From: Shewanella mesophila
GTDB lineage: Bacteria; Pseudomonadota; Gammaproteobacteria; Enterobacterales; Shewanellaceae
Direction of reading: 5' to 3'
DNA length: 64,000 nucleotides
Assembly (NCBI RefSeq): GCF_019457515.1
Contig: NZ_CP080421.1
Span: 1,674,001 to 1,738,000 of the forward strand
A program made the position numbers and the translations under genes. This document shows, one piece after another, positions 41,399 through 48,563 of the stretch. Positions within the stretch are counted from its first letter, which is position 1. Every line of letters starts with the position of its first letter. The notes beneath the pieces were generated by a model, which saw nothing but the letters and a program-made list of their open reading frames with translations, had not been told where the DNA came from and ran no database searches.

Positions 41399-42022
41399 AT
41401 GACAGAGCTAGAAATTAAAAAACTAATAGTAAGGTACTTTCTAGAAAAGTATGAAAATTTTGTTGTTGGTTCTGAATTTTCATTTCAATTTGGTGAAAGA
41501 CGAGCGGATCTAGCATTGCTGGATGATGGCTACTTAACTGCCTTTGAAATTAAAGGTTCTCGTGACACTGTATCTAGATTGAGTTATCAAATTGAAAGCT
41601 ATAAAAAGTTTTTTGATTTTTGCTTTGTTGTGTGTGAACCAAGCAATTTGGCTGAAGTACGAGCAACGATTTCAAGAGATGTAGGCATCTTACTGGTCGA
41701 AAGAGGTACAATTACTCATGTTCGCCAATCAAAACAGTTCAAACGACACGATAAAAGAGTGTTATCCAGTGCGCTAAGTGTTCAAAAGTTGAGTGCGCTA
41801 TCGAAAGGAAGCAATTTAAGATCGAAGCATGAGTTATGCGAGTACGTATCAAAAAACAATACTTTAGATTCATTAAGACAGTTATCAAGAAACGATTTTA
41901 ATGAAAGGTATGGAGTGGCCTCAAAACTATTGAAACAAGAAGCCACTCTTCATTTGACGTCGGATGATATATACACAATTACAAAGAAAGCCCCGTCATC
42001 ACTAAAGCGAAGAGTCACCTGA
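41399..42022 (+). CDS. sce7726 family protein, predicted PD-(D/E)xK nuclease
   Basis: A 207-residue protein. Residues 24-80 match the sce7726 family: GSEFSFQFGERRADLALLDD, then FEIKGSRDTVSRL and YKKFFDFCFVVCE. Asp37 and the Glu50-x-Lys52 pair on the next strand are what is expected of a PD-(D/E)xK nuclease core, so DNA cleavage or binding is likely but untested. The second half is basic and Ser/Leu-rich without known motifs. A LexA-type box lies just upstream. It converges with, and overlaps by 21 bases, the beta-family gene of the cassette. No HTH is seen. Family members are frequently found as pairs with sce7725/beta-type genes. Confidence 0.75.
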   Translation: MTELEIKKLIVRYFLEKYENFVVGSEFSFQFGERRADLALLDDGYLTAFEIKGSRDTVSRLSYQIESYKKFFDFCFVVCEPSNLAEVRATISRDVGILLVERGTITHVRQSKQFKRHDKRVLSSALSVQKLSALSKGSNLRSKHELCEYVSKNNTLDSLRQLSRNDFNERYGVASKLLKQEATLHLTSDDIYTITKKAPSSLKRRVT

Positions 42023-43075
42023 CTCTCTAAGTAAAATTCGGCTTTTAATGTAGTAGTTCATGCGAACTGATATCCAAAATGCAGGGCTGATACCTGATGG
42101 ATTATCATTTGCTGCCGCTTGAATCTCTTCATCAGCCCAAACACCAAGCGGTTTATATGATGTTGTATCTATAACGGTGTGCTTTGCGGCTCTTACATAC
42201 CCACCATTATTTCTACGATACCTCTTATAAGTGAATGATTTTCCATTTAAAGATGCAATATCAACCCTAGGGACAAAAGTGCCGCCTTTCATTTCAATTT
42301 GCTCTGTGTTAATTGAAACGTAGTCACCATATTTGATTGGGAACTCTTCACTAATACCCTGATAGATATCTTCTTCACAGATCCTAAACTCACCTGCAAT
42401 ATCTTCACCACCAGTTTGAGCGACATTCGATGGGAAACTAGAGCAGAGCATAACAACGGCTTCGATTTTATCTTCGAATGGCTTCGTACCTGAACACGCA
42501 TCAAGGAAAGCATCTACTACATCTTGAATGGGTTTATTTCTTACAAATTCAGCATCTAAAATAACGTAGAGTTTACAATTTTCGCTTAGGTTATTTACTA
42601 TGGGTGTTAGGTAATACTCAACTTCTTTGTCACTTAAGTCATATGGTAATCTAACCGCTAGAAAATCCGTCCTAACAGAAGTACTTCTTACGAATTCTTC
42701 AACATCTTCGAACTTACCGTTATCATCTTCATACAAATGAACCATAGGAACGATATTCAAATCACTATGAAGATCAAATAGAAAATACTGCCACTCTTTA
42801 AAGCCATTATGTTCTGACAATAATTGTTCAATTTGAGGATTGGTGTAATTTTCGTCTGTACTCAAATCAAGTATAAATGGTCGTTTCTTTTGAATTTCGG
42901 CAATTTTCGACATACGACGATATATATCGCCATCAGGTGCTTTTTTCGTTTTTCTCGATTTGGTTAGTTCATAGATTGGCAAAATCTTTGAAAAATCATC
43001 ATCATTGATGTGTTCAAAACATCGAAGTTCGCCATCTCTCGTCTTTATGATCGGAAAATAGACAAATTCACTCAT
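42002..43075 (-). CDS. beta/sce7725 family protein
   Basis: A 357-residue soluble protein starting FVYFPIIKTRDGELRCFEHI and continuing to ILPIYELTKSRKTKKA, which is the N-terminal pattern of the beta family (YxPIxKxKxGELxAL, then PIxEL). The remainder has barrel-like alternating strands, such as PFILDLSTDENYTN, YFLFDLHSDLNIVPMVHLY and DFLAVRLPYDLSD, followed by KLYVILDAEFV. Biochemical function is unknown. Its start overlaps the ImmA/IrrE stop by four bases (ATGA), so the two are translated together. Its 3-prime end overlaps the convergent nuclease gene. Confidence 0.65.
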   Translation of the reverse strand: MSEFVYFPIIKTRDGELRCFEHINDDDFSKILPIYELTKSRKTKKAPDGDIYRRMSKIAEIQKKRPFILDLSTDENYTNPQIEQLLSEHNGFKEWQYFLFDLHSDLNIVPMVHLYEDDNGKFEDVEEFVRSTSVRTDFLAVRLPYDLSDKEVEYYLTPIVNNLSENCKLYVILDAEFVRNKPIQDVVDAFLDACSGTKPFEDKIEAVVMLCSSFPSNVAQTGGEDIAGEFRICEEDIYQGISEEFPIKYGDYVSINTEQIEMKGGTFVPRVDIASLNGKSFTYKRYRRNNGGYVRAAKHTVIDTTSYKPLGVWADEEIQAAANDNPSGISPAFWISVRMNYYIKSRILLRESGDSSL

Positions 43076-43614
43076 AGATTATGTCCGTCATAGCCAAGAA
43101 CCTTGGCTCTAATTCGAACGGCATGAGATGACACTTGGAAGTGCATAGCAACATCTTCAACCTTTGAGGATACGTTTGCAATAAAATTCTCGAAGGCATC
43201 TTTTGGCATCAATAGTGATGCCGCGAAATTATTGGCCTCGGCCTCCATCCAGTTTGTATCCCCATTTCTAAAGAAAGTTTTATCTTCAAAGCAATCACTG
43301 TTAGCAGCATGGCGTATGCGGTGTGCAATTTCGTGGGCTATCGTAAATCTTTGTCTATGTGGATGGTGTAGTGAGTTAACAGTCATAACCCAACTACCTG
43401 ACTTTTTCTCTTTCTTTAGTGAGCCTGATTCTTCATCTTGCATTGGCTCATATCTAACGGCAATCCCTAGGTGTCTGGCCAATTCAGATACATTGACAGG
43501 GTCAGTCTCTAGTCCCTTACTTTCAGCAAGGGTTATTAGATGTTCAGGTGTAGACAAATCTTCAAATTCAGTATCCGCTTGAGTTTTTCTACCAGATTTT
43601 CTAACAAATGCCAT
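43072..43614 (-). CDS. ImmA/IrrE family metallo-endopeptidase
   Basis: A 180-residue protein. The zinc motif HEIAH is at residues 94-98 (RFTIAHEIAHRIRH) and the third ligand region is EAEANNFAASLLMP with Glu124, the full ImmA/IrrE pattern. NVSELARHLGIAVRYEP upstream and VAMHFQVSSHAVRIRAKVLGY at the end are usual in the family. Relatives cleave repressors or antitoxins in response to DNA damage or phage; here no Xre-type HTH repressor is adjacent, so the target is unknown. The ATG directly follows the stop of the membrane protein gene (TAGATG). Confidence 0.85.
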   Translation of the reverse strand: MAFVRKSGRKTQADTEFEDLSTPEHLITLAESKGLETDPVNVSELARHLGIAVRYEPMQDEESGSLKKEKKSGSWVMTVNSLHHPHRQRFTIAHEIAHRIRHAANSDCFEDKTFFRNGDTNWMEAEANNFAASLLMPKDAFENFIANVSSKVEDVAMHFQVSSHAVRIRAKVLGYDGHNL

Positions 43615-44277
43615 CTATTGTTCCTTTTTGACAAGTAGGGTTTCTTTGTCTTCAGCTTCGGTCATATCTAACTGAGCAACACGTTCTGAAATGATTTTTA
43701 TTTGTTGGCGTAAGCTTTGGTTTTCTGTTTCTAAGAGTTGCAAGCGATCAAAAGCACCACCTACAGTCCTTACTGACGCTTCATACTCAGAAACAGTAGT
43801 TTCTAATTCACTTTGTACAACTCGTAGTCGCAGCTCCGCCTCATTTTCAACCTTTGAATTGAGCACGTGATTGAAAGTGTCACTATGCATATACTTTTTT
43901 GTGATTTCTTCGGCTTTTTCTTCTGATGTGCTTTTGATGTAAATCACTGATATAGCGGCGATCAAACCGTTAATGGCAATAAGAAAAGTAATTATTGTTT
44001 GATAGAAGCCTGTTTGAAATGACCACACATCTTTCAGGCTAATCAATGTCCCACTTTTAACTAATTCGCCAACAATATGTGAAGTAAACGGGTCATTGAT
44101 ATTATCAGCATTAGCAAGCGCAACGGAGTCGGCATAACCAAGGTAAGATAGTAATGATGGAGATGGCAAGCATACAAGTAATGTCAGTAGCGCAATACAG
44201 AAAATTAAGCATGTGATTACGCTTACAAAAAAGATTGTCTTGTAGCTGCTAGGGCTAGTGGGGGTATCCTCTGACAT
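43615..44277 (-). CDS. two-TM coiled-coil membrane protein of unknown family
   Basis: A 220-residue protein, first in the minus-strand operon. Residues 14-37 and 94-114 are membrane segments separated by a region of about 55 residues that would be outside the membrane; residues 115-220 are a long charged helix with heptad-like spacing (LRLRVVQSELETTVSEYEASV, and LQLLETENQSLRQQ), most likely cytoplasmic. I do not recognise the family. Its position in a tight operon with the peptidase and beta protein suggests a membrane anchor, sensor or effector of the same system. SD is modest (GGAAG). Confidence 0.65.
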   Translation of the reverse strand: MSEDTPTSPSSYKTIFFVSVITCLIFCIALLTLLVCLPSPSLLSYLGYADSVALANADNINDPFTSHIVGELVKSGTLISLKDVWSFQTGFYQTIITFLIAINGLIAAISVIYIKSTSEEKAEEITKKYMHSDTFNHVLNSKVENEAELRLRVVQSELETTVSEYEASVRTVGGAFDRLQLLETENQSLRQQIKIISERVAQLDMTEAEDKETLLVKKEQ

Positions 44278-44381
44278 GCTTCCGTTTCATCTGTTGTAAT
44301 TTTTTGTAGCTTACTATACATCTGATTCATATAAAATAATTTAAGTCAATGTGGTTGCATATTTCAGAGTAAAAACCGATA

Positions 44382-44401
44382 GGGTCAGGTCTTGTCTTTT
44401 G
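44382..44401 (-). repeat. right 20-bp terminal inverted repeat of the cassette
   Basis: GGGTCAGGTCTTGTCTTTTG, the exact complement of 41275-41294. Together the two copies bracket the four cassette genes with about 100 bases to spare on each side. Confidence 0.8.
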
Positions 44402-44489
44402 CTTTTTGGTGGCAGTTTTCTATCAGGTTTAGCTATTTGTCATACCTGAAGTTATTAGTCATTTGCTAATGTTTGATTTTCCAAAACAC

Positions 44490-45410
44490 ATTTTTGTCCA
44501 AAAATGATTCACCATTGACAGTCCTGTGGATACAAAATAAAGCTAAATCGAAGAGACAAAATGACCCTGTGTAGATGCGGCTGCGGACGTTGATGGCAGG
44601 GATGCCATCGTCGAGCCTCCACGGATGGATTCACGGCGTGTAGCAGCAGTATCTGCACATTCCTCGCCGGACAGGCGATTAATTACAGTAAAGATACAAA
44701 TTTCAAAGACACTCTACCAACACTAATTCAGCCAAATGTTAAACCACAAAAATGCCAACCTTCATTCGAAGGCCAACAAACTTTTGTCCAGAAATGAGTT
44801 AACTTGTGATTGCCCAAGAGGTACCAGTAAGGTCAAATCGAAGAGATAGAAAACTCGGTGTGAACACAGTTGTGACCTTCCGAGGCATGGACGCCGAGGT
44901 AGAGCTCACATGGAAGTGCTCGTAGCGCGTCACAAATGTGTTTGCACATGAGGCCTGCTGCAAGCGATTCAAAACAATGAAGGTTAACGCTACCATCAGC
45001 CATACCAAAAACCAATTCAGCCAAATGTTATAAGCCAAAAATGCCAACACCTTCATTCGAAGGTAAACCCTCTTTTGTCCAAAAGCTTCTCACAAGGTCA
45101 AATCGAAGAAATAGATAACTCGGTGTAGGTGCGGCTGTGACCTTTCGTGACATGGATGTCACGGCAGAGCCTACAGGGAATGTACTTGCGGCGTGTCACA
45201 GAAGTACCTGCACGAAGAGGTCGCTCTTTCACATTCTGTGATCACGACATTTTCGCATCCATGCACTTCACCTGCGGCAAGCAATTCATAACAATATAAG
45301 TTAACGCTACCATCAGCCATACCAAAAACCAATTCAGCCAAATGTTACAAGCTAAAAATGCCAACACCTTCATTCGAAGGCCTGCATCCACCTATGCACT
45401 GCACCTGAAA
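44490..45410 (-). repeat. right array of about 265-317-bp repeats, inverted relative to the left array
   Basis: Three diverged copies of the same unit as at 40187-41220 but on the other strand. AAATCGAAG occurs at 44545, 44835 and 45100, TTCATTCGAAGG-type words at 44761, 45052 and 45369, and GCCGGACAGGCGATT at about 44669 is the complement of the left-array motif. The inner parts contain shorter hairpins. No coding capacity. Confidence 0.75.
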
Positions 45411-45480
45411 TCCACTCTAGAGTTAATAATCTAAACCGCATTAGGACTGTTTTTTTGTACATTTTGTTTACATTTTAGCT

Positions 45481-45609
45481 CGACCTTAGTCTAATGTAAG
45501 CGTTTGATAAAATTGATGCTTTACGTGCGCGTAAACTAGTATCTATTTGTTTTTAAATTGTTAATTTAGGTTTCTCTGAAAGGTTTACGTTGGCGTTAGA
45601 CTAAGGTCG
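45481..45609. promoter_or_regulatory. inverted operator-like pair upstream of the acetate-type symporter
   Basis: CGACCTTAGTCTAA (45481-45494) is repeated inverted as TTAGACTAAGGTCG (45596-45609), 101 bases apart. Between them is a smaller inverted repeat, TTTACG-TGCG-CGTAAA at 45520-45535. The right arm ends 70 bases before the DUF4212 start. Confidence 0.5.
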
Positions 45610-45679
45610 CGATTGTTGTTATATCCCTGCTTGCTAGATTAATCGATGACTTAATAATAATCAGCACAGGGGAGTCGCA

Positions 45680-45946
45680 ATGGCTTTTGAAAATAACGAA
45701 AAGGCAGAGGGTTACTGGCGTGAGAATTTACGCTTAGTTCTTGGACTGCTAGCAATATGGGCCGCAGTATCATTTGGCTGTGGCATTTTACTGGTTGATG
45801 TACTCAATGAAATCCATTTTATGGGCTTCAAGTTAGGCTTCTGGTTCGCTCAACAAGGGGCAATGTACGTATTCGTTGCACTTATATTTGTCTACGTGGC
45901 GAAAGCTAATGCGTTAGATAAAAAATATAACGTTCAAGAAGATTAA
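45680..45946 (+). CDS. DUF4212 small symporter subunit
   Basis: An 88-residue protein with two membrane segments (about 20-43 and 55-77) and the family pattern YWRENLRLVLGLLAIWAAVSFGCGILLVDVLN and FKLGFWFAQQGAMYVFVALI. Proteins of this type always stand before an SSS-family symporter and are thought to be its small subunit. The symporter gene follows after 12 bases. A strong SD (GGGGAG) precedes ATG. Confidence 0.9.
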   Translation: MAFENNEKAEGYWRENLRLVLGLLAIWAAVSFGCGILLVDVLNEIHFMGFKLGFWFAQQGAMYVFVALIFVYVAKANALDKKYNVQED

Positions 45947-45958
45947 GGAGTAACGAGT

Positions 45959-47677
45959 ATGGATGTGCAAACTTTAACCTATCTTATTGTCGGCTTTACC
46001 TTTGCGTTGTATATCGGTATCGCCATTTGGTCTCGTGCTGGTTCGACTAAAGAATTCTATGTTGCAGGCGGTGGTGTACACCCTGTGATGAACGGTATGG
46101 CAACTGCGGCTGACTGGATGTCTGCGGCATCATTTATCTCTCTGGCGGGTATCGTCTCGTTCGTGGGATATGATGGTTCGGTTTACCTTATGGGTTGGAC
46201 CGGCGGCTATGTGTTGCTCGCCCTATGTATGGCGCCTTACTTGCGTAAGTTCGGTAAATTCACCGTGCCTGACTTTATTGGTGACCGTTACTACTCACAA
46301 GCGGCGCGTACGGTTGCGGTTATCTGCGCTATCTTTATCTGCTTTACCTATATAGCAGGTCAGATGCGTGGTGTGGGCGTGGTGTTCTCGCGCTTCTTAG
46401 AAGTGGATGTCGAAACCGGTGTTTATATCGGTATGGCCGTGGTGTTCTTCTACGCCGTACTCGGTGGCATGAAAGGGATCACTTACACTCAGGTGGCGCA
46501 ATACTGCGTACTGATCTTCGCTTTCATGGTGCCAGCTATCTTTATCTCTGTGATGATGACAGGTCACATCATACCTCAGCTTGGCTTTGGCGCTGAATTG
46601 GTCGATGCCGCAGGCAATGGGACTGGGGTCTATTTACTCGATAAACTCGATGGTCTATCGGCTGAGCTGGGCTTCTCCCAGTATACCGAAGGCTCAAAGA
46701 GCATGATTGATGTCTTCTTTATTACTGGCGCACTGATGTTTGGTACTGCTGGTCTGCCTCACGTTATTGTGCGTTTCTTCACTGTACCTAGAGTGAAAGA
46801 TGCGCGTATCTCTGCAGGTTGGGCATTAGTATTTATCGCTATCATGTATACCACTATTCCTGCTCTGGCTGCGTTCTCTCGTGTAAATATGATTGAAACC
46901 ATTAATGGCCCAGAGTCTACTGGTGTTGCTTATGAAACGGCGCCTGAGTGGATTAAGAACTGGGAAAAGACGGGTCTAATTAAGTGGGACGATAAGAATG
47001 CCGATGGCAAGATTTACTATGCTAAAGGCGACACCAATGAGATGAAGATTGACCGCGATATCATGGTACTTGCGACCCCTGAAATTGCTAATCTTCCTGC
47101 TTGGGTGATTGCGTTAGTGGCAGCAGGTGGTTTAGCGGCGGCGCTGTCAACCTCGGCTGGTTTGTTGTTGGTTATCTCAACTTCGGTATCACACGATCTA
47201 CTGAAGAAAAACTTTATGCCTGATATCTCTGACAAGAAAGAGTTGATGTATGCTCGTATCGCGGCGGCATTAGGTATTGTGATGGCTGGTTACTTTGGTA
47301 TTCATCCTCCTGGGTTTGTGGCTGCAGTAGTAGCGATTGCCTTTGGTTTAGCAGCGTCATCACTGTTCCCAGCGATTATCATGGGGATCTTCTCAAGAAC
47401 CATGAATAAAGAGGGTGCGATTGCGGGTATGGTAACGGGTCTAGCCTTTACAGCGGCCTATATTGTTTACTTCAAGTTTGTGAATCCTGCCGATAATAAT
47501 CCTGCAAACTGGTTCCTTGGTATTTCACCAGAGGGGATTGGTATGTTGGGCATGATCATCAACTTCGGTGTGGCATTTGTTGTGAGTAAGGTGACAACAG
47601 CAGTACCGCAAAATGTGGTTGATATGGTTGAGTCTATTCGTTTCCCTAAGGGGGCGGGTGAAGCTCACGATCACTAG
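45959..47677 (+). CDS. sodium:solute symporter, acetate-permease (ActP/VC_2705) type
   Basis: A 572-residue SSS carrier with about 13 membrane segments and a soluble loop at about 325-365. YVAGGGVHPVMNGMATAADWMSAASFISLAGI is the substrate/Na+ region of the ActP group, and FGTAGLPHVIVRFFTVP and LAAALSTSAGLLLVISTSVSHD are its later signatures. With the DUF4212 partner it fits the two-component branch that moves acetate or another small monocarboxylate. Acetate is made by the pta-ackA route elsewhere in this window. Ends at a strong terminator. Confidence 0.9.
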   Translation: MDVQTLTYLIVGFTFALYIGIAIWSRAGSTKEFYVAGGGVHPVMNGMATAADWMSAASFISLAGIVSFVGYDGSVYLMGWTGGYVLLALCMAPYLRKFGKFTVPDFIGDRYYSQAARTVAVICAIFICFTYIAGQMRGVGVVFSRFLEVDVETGVYIGMAVVFFYAVLGGMKGITYTQVAQYCVLIFAFMVPAIFISVMMTGHIIPQLGFGAELVDAAGNGTGVYLLDKLDGLSAELGFSQYTEGSKSMIDVFFITGALMFGTAGLPHVIVRFFTVPRVKDARISAGWALVFIAIMYTTIPALAAFSRVNMIETINGPESTGVAYETAPEWIKNWEKTGLIKWDDKNADGKIYYAKGDTNEMKIDRDIMVLATPEIANLPAWVIALVAAGGLAAALSTSAGLLLVISTSVSHDLLKKNFMPDISDKKELMYARIAAALGIVMAGYFGIHPPGFVAAVVAIAFGLAASSLFPAIIMGIFSRTMNKEGAIAGMVTGLAFTAAYIVYFKFVNPADNNPANWFLGISPEGIGMLGMIINFGVAFVVSKVTTAVPQNVVDMVESIRFPKGAGEAHDH

Positions 47678-47728
47678 ATGCTGACATCTAAACGCTGATA
47701 TAGCGATATAGATATCGTGATTAGTAAC

Positions 47729-47752
47729 AAAGGAGCGCTTGCGCTCCTTTTT
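47729..47752 (+). terminator. intrinsic terminator of the symporter operon
   Basis: Ten-base stem AAAGGAGCGC / GCGCTCCTTT with a TT turn and T-rich tail, 52 bases after the stop. Confidence 0.85.
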
Positions 47753-47863
47753 GCTATTTACTATTTAACTGTGTGGATAGAAGGACTGTGTGGATAGAAG
47801 GGTGATTGATATTTACCCGATTTGTGTATTAGAGTGAGATAGAATAATTTTGAGGCTAAGCTA

Positions 47864-48508
47864 TTGGATCATAATCAAATAAGCGTTAATACTTTTAATA
47901 AGCTGGCGCAAGTTTATCAAGATAAGTATATGAATTTGCCTCTATATCATCTCACTTATAACGCGTTGTGCGACCGCATCTCTTCCCATGATAAGGTTCT
48001 CGATATTGGCTGTGGTCCGGGCAATATTAGTCGCTATCTATTAGACCGAATGCCTAGTATTGACCTATTGGGCACAGATTTAGCGCCTAACATGGTTGAG
48101 CTGGCACGTCGTAATAACCCCGAAGCCCATTTTGAGGTGATGGATTGCAGGGCGGTTGCCCAGCTGTCAGGAAAGTTCGATGCGATCGTGTGTGGTTTCT
48201 GTTTTCCCTATCTTAATAAAGAGGAGGTTAACGCCATGATAGGCGCCATGTCATCACTCCTTACAGACACTGGGGTCTTGTATCTCAGTACCATGGAGGG
48301 AGATTACTCCGCTTCTTGTATGCAAACCTCCAGTCGTGGCGACAAGGCATTTATCTATTACCATGATGGCGACGAACTGACTCAGCGACTGCATGACAAT
48401 GGTCTCATTCTTGTGTGGTCGCATCGTCAAGATTATCCTGAGCGTGGTGATGTCGACCTGTTTTTAATCGCCAAAAAGGGGCGTGATAGCGCGCCATCTG
48501 GCCTTTAG
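47864..48508 (+). CDS. class I SAM-dependent methyltransferase
   Basis: A 214-residue methyltransferase beginning at a TTG (GAGG upstream). Motif I is KVLDIGCGPGNISRYLL (about 43-59), followed by LGTDLAPNMVELARRN and the motif IV-like FDAIVCGFCFPYLNKEE. Such UbiE/Methyltransf_11-type enzymes methylate small molecules; the substrate here is unknown. It has its own short upstream region and precedes the DUF294 gene by 55 bases. Confidence 0.78.
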   Translation: MDHNQISVNTFNKLAQVYQDKYMNLPLYHLTYNALCDRISSHDKVLDIGCGPGNISRYLLDRMPSIDLLGTDLAPNMVELARRNNPEAHFEVMDCRAVAQLSGKFDAIVCGFCFPYLNKEEVNAMIGAMSSLLTDTGVLYLSTMEGDYSASCMQTSSRGDKAFIYYHDGDELTQRLHDNGLILVWSHRQDYPERGDVDLFLIAKKGRDSAPSGL

Positions 48509-48563
48509 TCGAATAGCAAGTGGCTGCTTGCTAAGGCTATAGTGCTAGTATCATCGCTAAATC

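Noticed and set aside
44799..45056. 85- and 63-codon frames in the right repeat array
   Set aside because: Repeat-derived frames without SD, not preserved between units.
40187..45410. CRISPR array or integron attC array interpretation of the repeats
   Set aside because: Units are about 300 bp, diverged and directly adjoining without spacers, and no cas or integrase gene is present. An attC-like function cannot be excluded but lacks the usual short conserved boxes.
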